Position numbers and translations under genes: made by a program
Assembly (NCBI RefSeq): GCF_004331645.1
Contig: NZ_SJSK01000002.1
Span: 124,001 to 188,000 of the forward strand
DNA from: Pedobacter frigiditerrae
GTDB lineage: Bacteria > Bacteroidota > Bacteroidia > Sphingobacteriales > Sphingobacteriaceae
DNA: 64,000 nt
Direction of reading: 5' to 3'
Notes under the pieces: model-generated
Told to the model about the DNA's origin: nothing
Database searches by the model: none
The model's input: the letters and a program-made list of their open reading frames with translations, nothing else
Part shown: piece after piece, positions 26,903 through 36,405 of the stretch
Numbering within the stretch: position 1 is the first letter of the stretch
Layout: every line of letters starts with the position of its first letter

Positions 26903-29575
26903 TTAGTTAATTGTTTTTACTTGTAAAGCATTTAAAACAGGCTTGCCCTTTATGCCTTTAAACATTAACCTAATTCCCTTATCGTCTGCCACAACACACT
27001 CAAACTTCTTTTGAACCGCATTGGCCGCACCATAATTAGCAGCCAAATTGATGTTTTTGATGATTTGTTTATCGTTTAAGTAAACATCAAAAATTCGTTG
27101 CTCTGGAATTTCTTTATTGGTAGCTATTAAGCTATCTAGATTATAAGGAAGTGTAGATGCTCCTGTACCTGCCAACTCGGCAAAATACAAAGTGATTTCG
27201 TATTTACCCCTTGGTACATCTAATTGATAAGAATCCAATCCTATCAACTGCGTTTGATAAATTGGGTCGTTCAGTGTACTAATAATGTTTTTATCGCTAC
27301 CATAACTTTGGCGACTGGTATTTTTGGGTTTAAATGCCTCTCCGCCAATGCTACCCCATGAACCTTCTTTGTAAATTTGGTTAGGCAACCAAACTTCTTG
27401 ATTGTCTTCATCAACAAATTGCCTTTGTGCACCTAAAAGCACATTGAGCGTTTTAAATGGAACGGTTAGGTTATTAAAAATTTCAGGTTTTAAATTGAAC
27501 GTAATGCTAGTTAAGTCTTCAATTCTATTGCCCTTAACAAAAGACACTGCTTTAATATCGTTCTTACCATTTCTAAATGGAACATTCCAATTGGTTATTT
27601 TATCAATTACCTTTTTCTTACCTAATGTTTTGCCATTCACAAAAAGCTCTACCGTATCTGTATTGCTAATTACCTGTAAATTCTGAGTGATTACATTAGC
27701 TGCTGATACACCACCTCTTAAATTCCAGTTACCGTTACCAATTTTTAAGAAGGGTTTAGTATTTAAGTAAGCTTTGTATAGGTAGAAAGTGTTTTTGGGT
27801 TTTCTATCTAATGTCATTAAACCTTTATTGTTTACGTGGGGCATCGTTTCTTCACGTGTTTCTGAACCGAAATCTGCTAAATTCCACACTGCAGCACCAA
27901 CTACAAAAGGTCTTTTTAAAATGTCTTTGATATAAATCTGATGATACAACATCCCGTACTCTAAACTTTTATCAAATTTAAGAGGTGTGAAGGCGTGGAT
28001 TCTAGGGTCTACATCTGCACCAAATTCTGTTACTAAAAGTGGTTTATCAGGAACTTGTTGATGGATTTTATCTAGACTTGGACCGAAATCTTCAGATTTG
28101 CCACCATACCAACCCTGATATAGATTCCAGCCAACCAACATAGGTATTTTTACCAAGCCAGCTTTAATGTAACCATTAACATCACCGTGGTTAGACATCA
28201 TGGTGTATCTAGTTGGATCTGTTTTCCTCGTTAAATCTTCTAAACTTTGTGCTAGCTTCTCAATGTTAGAGAGGTATTTTAATTTTCTTTCTGGCTCATT
28301 ACTAAACTTCATCCTTAATAAAACTTCGTTCATGTAAGCCCATATAATGATGCTTGGGTGATTGTAGTTTTGCTTAATCATTTCCAGCTGCATTGTTTTG
28401 CAATTGTTATAAAACGCTTCAGTTTCTGTAATTTCGTTAACTATTGGTATTTCTACGGATGCTAAAATCCCTAGACTATCGCAGGCATCTAAAACTGATT
28501 GGTCTTGTGGATAATGAGCTATACGTAAAAAGTTGCCGCCCATATCTTTTAGTAATTCAACATCTTTTACTTGCAATGATTTAGAAACAGCACTGCCCAA
28601 TCCCGCAAAATCTTGGTGGCGACTAGCGCCAATTAATTTATAGGGTAAACCGTTTAAGAAAAAGCCCTTTTCTACGTCAAAGCTAAAAAACCTTAATCCA
28701 ACAGGTGTTTTAACCTCATCTAAAACCTTCCCCGTTTTATCTAATAACTGAGTTGTAGCTTGGTATAAATAAGGGTTTTCTGGCGACCATAAGATGGGGT
28801 TTGAGACTTGTATTTTTGGCAATTGAAAAGCAACAACCTTGCTTGCATTAGCTGTAGTTGAAAACTTTACCTCGTTTATCTTTTTTCCAGCTGCATCAGT
28901 TAAAGTGCTAAGTATGGTTAACTCGGTATTGGCAAAGGAATTGATTAAGTTTCCATTCACTATTACTTCTGCACTGGCTTTAGTTACTTGATTAGCATGA
29001 ATATATATTCCTTTTGAAGCGTATTGATTATCTTCAAAATGAATTGGCTCCTTAACCTCTAAAGAAACACTACGATATATTCCACCGAAAAAAGTAAAAT
29101 CGGCAGTTAATGGGGCAATGTTTTCGTTATAACTATTATCTACTTTAACAGAAACCTCATCAGTCCCATTAAATTTTAAATTTTCTAAAGGAAATCGAAA
29201 AGCCGTATAGCCACCTATGTGGCTACCTATTTTTTTACCATTTAGATAAACTTCAGTTTCCTGGTTTGCACCTTCAAAGTATAAAAAAAGCTTTTTGGCT
29301 TTCCATTCCGGCTTTAGGACTAACTTCTTTTTATAAATTCCAATTCCCCTATAATAACCAGGCACATCATCCATTGTATCAAAGGCATTCCATGTATGTG
29401 GGATGTTAACCATCGAAACAGAAGAGCTATTCCCCTTTTGAAAGCTCCAGTTTGCGTTCAAATTGATTACACTTCTGCCAGTTTTTTGCCCAAAACAGTT
29501 AACCGCTATTAAAACGATTAATAACAATAGAACAAGTTTTTGTTGATTTGTTTTGATTTTTTTTAGGCGCAACAT
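26903..29575 (-). CDS. GH2 enzyme with malectin-like C-terminal domain
   Basis: The product has 890 residues with signal peptide ending VNCFGQ. The GH2 order is sugar-binding jelly roll, Ig-like domain, TIM barrel (GASRHQDFAGLG, FLRIAHYPQDQSVLDACDSLGI), acid/base Glu in IIIWAYMNEV and nucleophile Glu in LLVTEFGADVDPR. The WAYMNE form differs from the usual WGxGNE but keeps the catalytic Asn-Glu. From ~720 on there is a malectin-type carbohydrate-binding domain (WGSIGGEAFKPKN, RGKYEITLYFAELAG, RIFDVYLND). Likely a beta-galactosidase or beta-glucuronidase acting in the periplasm on terminal residues. Confidence 0.91.
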   Translation of the reverse strand: MLRLKKIKTNQQKLVLLLLIVLIAVNCFGQKTGRSVINLNANWSFQKGNSSSVSMVNIPHTWNAFDTMDDVPGYYRGIGIYKKKLVLKPEWKAKKLFLYFEGANQETEVYLNGKKIGSHIGGYTAFRFPLENLKFNGTDEVSVKVDNSYNENIAPLTADFTFFGGIYRSVSLEVKEPIHFEDNQYASKGIYIHANQVTKASAEVIVNGNLINSFANTELTILSTLTDAAGKKINEVKFSTTANASKVVAFQLPKIQVSNPILWSPENPYLYQATTQLLDKTGKVLDEVKTPVGLRFFSFDVEKGFFLNGLPYKLIGASRHQDFAGLGSAVSKSLQVKDVELLKDMGGNFLRIAHYPQDQSVLDACDSLGILASVEIPIVNEITETEAFYNNCKTMQLEMIKQNYNHPSIIIWAYMNEVLLRMKFSNEPERKLKYLSNIEKLAQSLEDLTRKTDPTRYTMMSNHGDVNGYIKAGLVKIPMLVGWNLYQGWYGGKSEDFGPSLDKIHQQVPDKPLLVTEFGADVDPRIHAFTPLKFDKSLEYGMLYHQIYIKDILKRPFVVGAAVWNLADFGSETREETMPHVNNKGLMTLDRKPKNTFYLYKAYLNTKPFLKIGNGNWNLRGGVSAANVITQNLQVISNTDTVELFVNGKTLGKKKVIDKITNWNVPFRNGKNDIKAVSFVKGNRIEDLTSITFNLKPEIFNNLTVPFKTLNVLLGAQRQFVDEDNQEVWLPNQIYKEGSWGSIGGEAFKPKNTSRQSYGSDKNIISTLNDPIYQTQLIGLDSYQLDVPRGKYEITLYFAELAGTGASTLPYNLDSLIATNKEIPEQRIFDVYLNDKQIIKNINLAANYGAANAVQKKFECVVADDKGIRLMFKGIKGKPVLNALQVKTIN

Positions 29576-29611
29576 TCTTTACAATAGCGTACGAAAAGTT
29601 AGATTGATTGG

Positions 29612-31441
29612 TTATTTGTATTTAATTTGCATCTGATTGTAAAAGTCTTTTAGCACAAAAAATGCTTTTTTCTTTTTACCAGTTTCAGAAATTAATCCCT
29701 TACGGTTCCAGAAATTTTGATAAACTGGATGTTGCCTTCTTGGTGACCTAAAGTCAGTTAAAATCCAAGGCGTCATACCTCTAAGTGCATTAATTTGACT
29801 TAGCATTTTAATTTGATTTTTATACAAAGCTTCTTGGTATTCTTCGCTCCATCTTGTATTTTCATCTGCGTGAAAACCACCCAAGGCATCGCCACCAAAC
29901 TCTGTAATTACAACTGGTTTATTGTATTTAATATCGAATTTATAACTGGTAATTTCACTTGGTGTTCCGCCCCAGTACCAACCAGCATATTCGTTAAAAC
30001 TTACTAAATCTATTTTTTCGCCTAGTGGATCATTTAAAATAATGGTTTTTCCATCTCTGTGTACTTCTAAAGCCGCAGCAACTAATCTTGTATCATCAAG
30101 CGACCTTGCGGTTTCGGCTAAATTACCCATGAACTGATGACGAGGTTCGCTCAAAGGTGTTTCATTACCTATAGACCAAACGATCACACTTGCACGGTTT
30201 TTATCACGAACAATTAAATCTGTTAATTGCTGTTTTGCATTGGCATAAGTTGCCGGATTTGTCCAGGAGATCGTCCAGTAAACTGGTACTTCGGCCCAAA
30301 CTAATAGGCCCATTTCATCTGCCAAACGCACCATTTCTTCGTTATGAGGATAATGAGCTAAACGAACATAGTTACAGTTCATGTCTTTTGCCCATTGCAA
30401 CATCATTCTCATGTCGCCTTCAGAACGTAACCTGCCAGCTATCAGAGGGTTTTCATCGTGAATAGAAATCCCTCTTAAGAAAACAGATTTACCATTTAAT
30501 AAAATATCAGTTCCTTGGACGCCAATGGTCCTAAAACCAATTTTATCTTGAATATTTTCGGTTGCAGACTTTATGGTTACAGCATATAATTTAGGATTTT
30601 CTGGAGACCATAAACTGATCTTGTTCCATATAAATTGCTGATTAATTGTCCCTTCAGTATCTGTAGTAAACGTTTTTTCTAATTTTAACTCAGGAATAGA
30701 AACCGTAATATTTTGTCCGGCTGTTGCATCTGCTAATTTTACAGAGAAACTTAAAGTATTGTTGCTTCCTTTTACCAATTGAAGCTTATAATCATTGATA
30801 TAATGTTGAGGCATTTCTGCTAAGAAAACATCACGAGTAATCCCTCCGTAGTTCCACCAGTCGGTATTTATAGTTGGAATTTCATCGGGTTTCCTTGTGT
30901 TATCTGCTTTAACCACCAAAGTATTATCTCCAGCCTTCAATTTTCCGGTAACTTCAAATTGAAATGGTGTAAATCCACCTTTGTGAATGCCTAGTTTTTT
31001 TCCATTTAAGTAAACGTGAGCTTCATAATTTACCGCACCAAAATAAACGAAATATCTTTTGTCTGTTTCTGGTTGGGTATTAAACTTACGTCTTAACCAA
31101 ACTGTACCTTCATACAGTTCTAGTTTTTCAGATTGAGAATTCCAGTCGCCCGGAACATTCATCTGAGGAGATAAATCGAAGTTATATTCAATCAACTCAG
31201 CTTTATCTTTTTGAACTTTATCATCATAAAAACCACCCGAACCAGATTTAGATTGGTCGAACGGATCGTGTCTGTAATCATAAAATCCATTTTCATAAGG
31301 ATCTATAATGTAGTTCCATTTACCATTAAGGCTAAGTATTTTACGAGATTGAATATTTTGTATAGAACTAACTTGTGCGTAAGTGCTAATTGAAACTAGG
31401 GAGAGGCAAATTATAAATAGTCTATATTTTAACTTTATCAT
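29612..31441 (-). CDS. GH2 beta-glucuronidase-type enzyme
   Basis: The product has 609 residues, close to the length of classic beta-glucuronidases, with signal peptide ending ISTYAQ. It has the GH2 sandwich, Ig and barrel domains: RGISIHDENPLIAGRLRSEGDM, CNYVRLAHYPHNEEMVRLADEMGLLVWAEVPVYW, acid/base Glu in VIVWSIGNETPLSE, nucleophile Glu in VVITEFGGDALGG. The short length with no extra C-terminal domains and the Asn-rich WTISWTNPATY region favour beta-glucuronidase, which suits UxuA and GH88. It is the first enzyme after the SusCD genes, separated by a strong hairpin. Confidence 0.9.
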   Translation of the reverse strand: MIKLKYRLFIICLSLVSISTYAQVSSIQNIQSRKILSLNGKWNYIIDPYENGFYDYRHDPFDQSKSGSGGFYDDKVQKDKAELIEYNFDLSPQMNVPGDWNSQSEKLELYEGTVWLRRKFNTQPETDKRYFVYFGAVNYEAHVYLNGKKLGIHKGGFTPFQFEVTGKLKAGDNTLVVKADNTRKPDEIPTINTDWWNYGGITRDVFLAEMPQHYINDYKLQLVKGSNNTLSFSVKLADATAGQNITVSIPELKLEKTFTTDTEGTINQQFIWNKISLWSPENPKLYAVTIKSATENIQDKIGFRTIGVQGTDILLNGKSVFLRGISIHDENPLIAGRLRSEGDMRMMLQWAKDMNCNYVRLAHYPHNEEMVRLADEMGLLVWAEVPVYWTISWTNPATYANAKQQLTDLIVRDKNRASVIVWSIGNETPLSEPRHQFMGNLAETARSLDDTRLVAAALEVHRDGKTIILNDPLGEKIDLVSFNEYAGWYWGGTPSEITSYKFDIKYNKPVVITEFGGDALGGFHADENTRWSEEYQEALYKNQIKMLSQINALRGMTPWILTDFRSPRRQHPVYQNFWNRKGLISETGKKKKAFFVLKDFYNQMQIKYK

Positions 31442-31484
31442 GGTTTAGGTTTGTGTGTGTTTGTAGGATGGTAGATTGTTAAAT

Positions 31485-31522
31485 CACAATAACAGTCGGC
31501 ATTTATACCGACCATTATTGTG
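31485..31522 (-). promoter_or_regulatory. Hairpin between susD and first GH2 gene (possible attenuator)
   Basis: CACAATAA + GTCGG (31485-31492, 31495-31499) pair with CCGAC + TTATTGTG (31508-31512, 31515-31522), with a symmetric CA/CA internal loop and an 8-base terminal loop. It is 13 bases past the susD stop. Only a weak U-run follows, so partial termination lowering enzyme-gene expression relative to SusCD is the likely effect. Confidence 0.6.
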
Positions 31523-31535
31523 CTCAATTTTAGGA

Positions 31536-33293
31536 TTAATATCCTGTGTTTTGACCAAGTTTAGTCGCTCTATTTAACTCATTTTGACCAATTGGATATA
31601 AATAGTTTTTAGCAGTAAATGATCTGTTCTCTACTGTGAATTTAGTATAGGTAAAGGTTGTTGCAGAAGTTGGAACAATTCTCATTCCACTTACTGGACC
31701 ATTAAAGGTCGTTTCCCCTTCTTTCCAACGGCGAACATCAAAGAAACGGTGTTCTTCAAATGCTAGTTCTACCCTACGCTCATTGCGAATACGTTTACGA
31801 ATTTCTACCTTGTCTAAAGGAACATATCCGTTACCTGCTGGATTAGTTGTTTGCAAAGCTGGCATGGCTACTCCAGCTCTAGCACGAATTAAATTTACAG
31901 CGGCTAAAACTTGTGTTGCTGCTGCAGTTCCTTGCGCTTCATTTAATGCTTCTGCATAGTTTAACAATACTTCTGCATACCTAAAGTAAATCCATGGGCG
32001 ACGAATAGTAGTTATTGTACCAGCCCATGACGCACTTTCGCTTAAAAACTTACGCATGTAATAACCAGTTTTGGTAGCGTTAACATTTAAGCCTAAACCA
32101 TCTCTACCACCTACAAAAGTTTCTACATCCTTACTTTTAAATCTGTTTGCTGGCAAAATTGGTTGTACAGATGCGGTATTGAACAATACTGAAAATCCAA
32201 ATCTAGGATCCCTATTGTTATAAGGTGTAGCTGCGTTGTAACCAGATGTTGCATCAGTAATTGGTTTACCTGTGGTTCTCATTTCATAAGCGTCAACCAT
32301 TTCCTGCGTCGGATTGGTACGTCCATTAGCAGCATCGTAACTAACAGGTGCATTGTTTTGCTCAATCGCCACGGTAGCAGTAGCCGATGTTGCAAAAATC
32401 ACTTCAGTATTAAAAGCGCCAGCCGTGTTCCATAACCAAATATTCGGATAAGAAGTATAGATAGCATGTTTACCAGTATCCATTATTCTTTTAGCTGCAT
32501 CAGCCGCCGCTTGCCATTTAGTTATATCGCCAGATGGATTGTACTGTGGACTAGCAGCATACAACAACAACCTTGCTTTTAATGCCATTGCAGCGGTTTG
32601 GGTTGCTCTTCCACGATCTGTTGTTCTCCATTCTGAAGGAGACAATGGCAATCTTGATATTGCATCTTCACAGTCTTTAGCAATTTGGGCAACACACTCA
32701 TCAAATGTATTACGTGGTACATCTAATTCGTCGTTAACCGTCAAAGTTTTATTTACAATTACAAAACTGCCATAACGTTTTAACAATTCGAATTCGAAAA
32801 ATGCTTTTAAGAAATAAGCTTGCCCAACCAAACGCGCCACCTGCAACTCATAAGTTTGGTTAGCTGCAACGTTAGCAGGCAATAACTCATCCAATACAAT
32901 AAATGGACTTGTTGGTGCTTTTTCGATAAATGTATTTGCCTTGCGAATACCAGCATACATATTGGCATACACATCATCAAATGTTCTTACCGGACCCCAA
33001 GTGCCATTATTCAAAACATTTATCCCACCGTTTGAATTAGAATTTACAGCTTCATCAGAACCAGAGGCTAATATGCCACCATCGCCATCTAAATTGTATC
33101 TTTCTTGTAGTGAAGCATATACATTATTTAAAAAGTTTCTAGCGTAATCTGGGTTAGCCCAAAGTTGAGCTTCTGTAACATCATTACCGCCACTAAATGA
33201 CCCATCTTGAAGAAAGCTATCTTTTTCACATCCTTGTGAGATTAACATCACCGCAAGGAAGATATAGCATATATTTTTTTTCATCTTCATCAT
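31536..33293 (-). CDS. SusD/RagB-type glycan-binding lipoprotein (pair 1)
   Basis: The product has 585 residues with a lipoprotein signal (lipobox ISQGC). SusD proteins cap the SusC channel on the cell surface and bind glycan. TPR-like helices (YLKAFFEFELLKRYGSFVIVNK, ALKARLLLYAASPQYNPSGD) and the family C-terminus (IRKRIRNERRVELAFEEHRFFDVRRWKEGE, NYLYPIGQNELNR) are clear. Two bases separate it from its SusC partner. The initial Met-Met-Lys-Met offers alternate starts. Confidence 0.95.
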   Translation of the reverse strand: MMKMKKNICYIFLAVMLISQGCEKDSFLQDGSFSGGNDVTEAQLWANPDYARNFLNNVYASLQERYNLDGDGGILASGSDEAVNSNSNGGINVLNNGTWGPVRTFDDVYANMYAGIRKANTFIEKAPTSPFIVLDELLPANVAANQTYELQVARLVGQAYFLKAFFEFELLKRYGSFVIVNKTLTVNDELDVPRNTFDECVAQIAKDCEDAISRLPLSPSEWRTTDRGRATQTAAMALKARLLLYAASPQYNPSGDITKWQAAADAAKRIMDTGKHAIYTSYPNIWLWNTAGAFNTEVIFATSATATVAIEQNNAPVSYDAANGRTNPTQEMVDAYEMRTTGKPITDATSGYNAATPYNNRDPRFGFSVLFNTASVQPILPANRFKSKDVETFVGGRDGLGLNVNATKTGYYMRKFLSESASWAGTITTIRRPWIYFRYAEVLLNYAEALNEAQGTAAATQVLAAVNLIRARAGVAMPALQTTNPAGNGYVPLDKVEIRKRIRNERRVELAFEEHRFFDVRRWKEGETTFNGPVSGMRIVPTSATTFTYTKFTVENRSFTAKNYLYPIGQNELNRATKLGQNTGY

Positions 33294-33295
33294 AA

Positions 33296-36200
33296 TTAAA
33301 ATTTCAAGTTAACACCGAATGAATAGATCTTCATGTACGGATATGAGGAGTTAAAACCAGATTCTGGCAACTCTGGATCAATATTTAATTCGTTTAATTT
33401 ACTAAACGTTACTAGGTTTAAACCACTTACATAAAACCTCAGTTGCGATAATTTTAGCCTTTTAACAAACCTATCGTTTAATGAATAACCCAACTCTAAG
33501 TTTTTCAACCTCACATAATCGCTAGAGCGAATCCAGAAATCAGAGTTTGCGGTATTGTTACCACGATCAGCAATCAGCAATCTTGGATACGGCGCTGAGG
33601 TATTTGTTGGTGTCCATCTATCTACACTAAACTGGTTTAAGAAACCATTATTTGTATTACCCGCATTTACCAACTGATTGATGATAACCGAGCTACCTAC
33701 CGTTCCTTGAAACAAGAAGTTTAAATCGAAACCTTTAACAGCAACTGAAGCGCCCAGGCCAAAAACATGGTTAGGTACAAAATTGTAATCGGTTTTAACG
33801 ATATCTAAACCGTTGATGATACCATCATCGTTTTGATCTACATACCTAATATCACCAGGTTTTACATCCTTAGCTAACAATTGTTTTGGAGCTGCATCTA
33901 TTTCTGCTTGTGACTGGAAAAGTCCCATAGATTTGTACATACTGCTGATATAACCTGCGCCAGTATTTGCTGTGGCAGCAGGGCTGATTACACTTGTAAT
34001 TGGATGACCAACTGATTTTTGATAAGCAGGTAAATTAGCCGCTTCGTTAATCTTTAAGATTTTACTAACCTGGTAAGTATAGTTACCGAAAACATTTAAG
34101 TTAAATCCACCTATTATTTTATTGTAATTAATGCCTGTTTCAAATCCTTTATAAGAAGCCTCACCCTCGTTTACATAAACTAAAGTTTGACCCAAGGTAC
34201 TTGGTAATTGAGAACCAGTAGCCAAGTCTTTTCTAATTTCATAGAAATAATCAGCACTGATAGATAAAGATTGTTTTAACATTTTAGCATCAAAGCCAAC
34301 ACTTGTTTTATAAGCTTTTTCCCAAGTTAAATAAGGATTACCTAAAGCCAATTGAGCTGTACCAGTTGTACCTGTATAGCCAGTTCCAAAAGTATAACCC
34401 GTTGTACTTCTTGAGAAGAAATCATTAAATGCGAATCTTCTGGCACTTCCAATAGCATCATTACCAACTAAACCATAAGAACCTCTCAATTTTAACAAAT
34501 CAAGAAATGAGCTTGTGCCTTTCATGAAGTTTTCATCAGAGATGATCCATCCAGCAGACATTGCTGGGAAAAACCCAAATCTTTGTCCAACCGCGAAATT
34601 TTCTGAACCAGAATAACCTGCGGTTAAGTCAACAAAATATCTCTTTTTAAAGCCATAAGTTAAACGGTTAGAGATACCTTCACGTTTAGTATCAAGGTTA
34701 CCAAATACAGAGTAAATTTGCCTCGAAACTCTTGAACTAAATTTAACATCATGATCTCCAAAAGTTCTATCGTAATCTAAACCAGCCCAAAACTCGCTCT
34801 TTTTAACGTTCCCAGAAAATGAGTTACCTAAATAATCTACCTTAGTTGCTGTTCCATAAGTTTGGTATAAACCTGTTGGCAGCAATTCTGATGTAGCATA
34901 AGTTTGGGTAAAACCAGAACGATATAAGCCTGCAATATCATAAGCATAAAATACTTCTGCAGACAAGCCTTTTAAAATGCCATCCATTTTTTGTTTTGCA
35001 CTAATGGTTGCAATCATGTTACGTAATAAATCTGTACTCGCCCCTCTTGCCTCTAACATAGCCAGTGGGTTACTTGTGGGGAAAATCGATGTTCCGCCAT
35101 AAGAACCATTTGGATTAATTACAGGGAAAGCATTCGCTGGTGTAGAATATACTGCATTTAGAAAGGCTGCAGTACCTTGGTTAGGGAAAGTTAAATTAGT
35201 GATCCTTCCGCCAATATCTAAAGCCACATCTAAGTTTTTATTAACGTGTAAATCGATATTCGTTCTTAAATTATACCTTGTGAAATTGGTATTGGCATCA
35301 TAGGTTTCGTTATGACCACCTTTATAAAAACCACCTTGCTGATAAGCGCTTAATAAGGTATAAAATCTTAAATAAGCATTACCACCAGTTACAGTGGCTA
35401 CATAACGTTGTGTTGGTGCTACGCTTTTAGTAAAATCCTTAACAAAATTATTGTTTGGGTATTTAATTGGATCAGACCCATCTTGATAAGCTTGTAATGC
35501 TGCCGGACCATAAACTGCTGCCCCTCCGCTGTTTATTGAAGCTTCATTATATAAGGTTGCATAAGTATAAGAATCTAAGGGACGAGCAATTTGTAGCGGT
35601 GCTTGCAAGCCTGCCTGTGCATCAAAGGTAACTTTAGTTGAAGTAGCACTTCCGCGTCTGGTTTTAACGTAAATTACGCCATTAGCAGCATACATACCAT
35701 ACCAGGCCAAAGTTGCAGCATCTTTTAAAACGCTTACACTTTCTATCTCACCCAAATCCATTGATGCAAAATTACGCTCAATGCCATCTACCAAAATAAG
35801 GGGCTCTTGATTACTGTTATAAGATGAGCGACCGCGAACTAAAAAGCTAGACACATCATAACCTGGCTGTTGAGAGCCACTGGGATAGATTGATAATCCT
35901 GGCAACCTACCTGTAAACACGTTAGTTAATGACGAAGATGGTATTTGAGGCAAGTTTGTTGCAGAAATTGTGCTAATGGTAGCTGTTACTTCTCTTTTCT
36001 TTCTTACACCAAAGGGGATGTAAACTAAATCATCGTCGCCAGCATCAACTAGCGATTTGGTTAAAATAACATCACTGCTAGTTACTTCTCCTGCTGGTTT
36101 CAGTACAGTACCAAAACCTACCATTTTAAAAACCAAAACATCACTTGTGGTAGCTTCTATGGTAAAATTACCATTGCCGTCTGTATTAAATGTTTTGTTC

Positions 36201-36370
36201 TTTTTATCTTCCTGTATGGAGATAGCAACTCCAGGCAAAGGTTTTTTGTCTTGATCTACAACCCTCCCCTTTACGGTTAATTGTTCATCAGGCTTTTGCC
36301 CATAAACGTTCAGTACTGTCGTCCATAAAAACAGCAGACATACTATATATTTTGATTTTGATAATTTCAT
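33296..36370 (-). CDS. SusC/RagA-type TonB-dependent transporter (pair 1)
   Basis: The product has 1,024 residues with a signal peptide ending LNVYGQ. A carboxypeptidase-regulatory-like domain (~30-105, VKGRVVDQDKKPLPGV) is followed by the plug (ILVDGIERNFASMDLGEIESVSVLKDAATLAWYG) and a C-terminal 22-strand barrel ending YMKIYSFGVNLKF. It imports oligosaccharides held by SusD. The plug motif departs from the usual DAAATAIYG (here DAATLAWYGMYAANG), and the protein has no STN domain, so no direct anti-sigma signalling is expected. It is 35 bases downstream of the other susD. Confidence 0.95.
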   Translation of the reverse strand: MKLSKSKYIVCLLFLWTTVLNVYGQKPDEQLTVKGRVVDQDKKPLPGVAISIQEDKKNKTFNTDGNGNFTIEATTSDVLVFKMVGFGTVLKPAGEVTSSDVILTKSLVDAGDDDLVYIPFGVRKKREVTATISTISATNLPQIPSSSLTNVFTGRLPGLSIYPSGSQQPGYDVSSFLVRGRSSYNSNQEPLILVDGIERNFASMDLGEIESVSVLKDAATLAWYGMYAANGVIYVKTRRGSATSTKVTFDAQAGLQAPLQIARPLDSYTYATLYNEASINSGGAAVYGPAALQAYQDGSDPIKYPNNNFVKDFTKSVAPTQRYVATVTGGNAYLRFYTLLSAYQQGGFYKGGHNETYDANTNFTRYNLRTNIDLHVNKNLDVALDIGGRITNLTFPNQGTAAFLNAVYSTPANAFPVINPNGSYGGTSIFPTSNPLAMLEARGASTDLLRNMIATISAKQKMDGILKGLSAEVFYAYDIAGLYRSGFTQTYATSELLPTGLYQTYGTATKVDYLGNSFSGNVKKSEFWAGLDYDRTFGDHDVKFSSRVSRQIYSVFGNLDTKREGISNRLTYGFKKRYFVDLTAGYSGSENFAVGQRFGFFPAMSAGWIISDENFMKGTSSFLDLLKLRGSYGLVGNDAIGSARRFAFNDFFSRSTTGYTFGTGYTGTTGTAQLALGNPYLTWEKAYKTSVGFDAKMLKQSLSISADYFYEIRKDLATGSQLPSTLGQTLVYVNEGEASYKGFETGINYNKIIGGFNLNVFGNYTYQVSKILKINEAANLPAYQKSVGHPITSVISPAATANTGAGYISSMYKSMGLFQSQAEIDAAPKQLLAKDVKPGDIRYVDQNDDGIINGLDIVKTDYNFVPNHVFGLGASVAVKGFDLNFLFQGTVGSSVIINQLVNAGNTNNGFLNQFSVDRWTPTNTSAPYPRLLIADRGNNTANSDFWIRSSDYVRLKNLELGYSLNDRFVKRLKLSQLRFYVSGLNLVTFSKLNELNIDPELPESGFNSSYPYMKIYSFGVNLKF

Positions 36371-36405
36371 AATTGAATAAAATCTTAGCGTTATAAATTA
36401 ACTGA

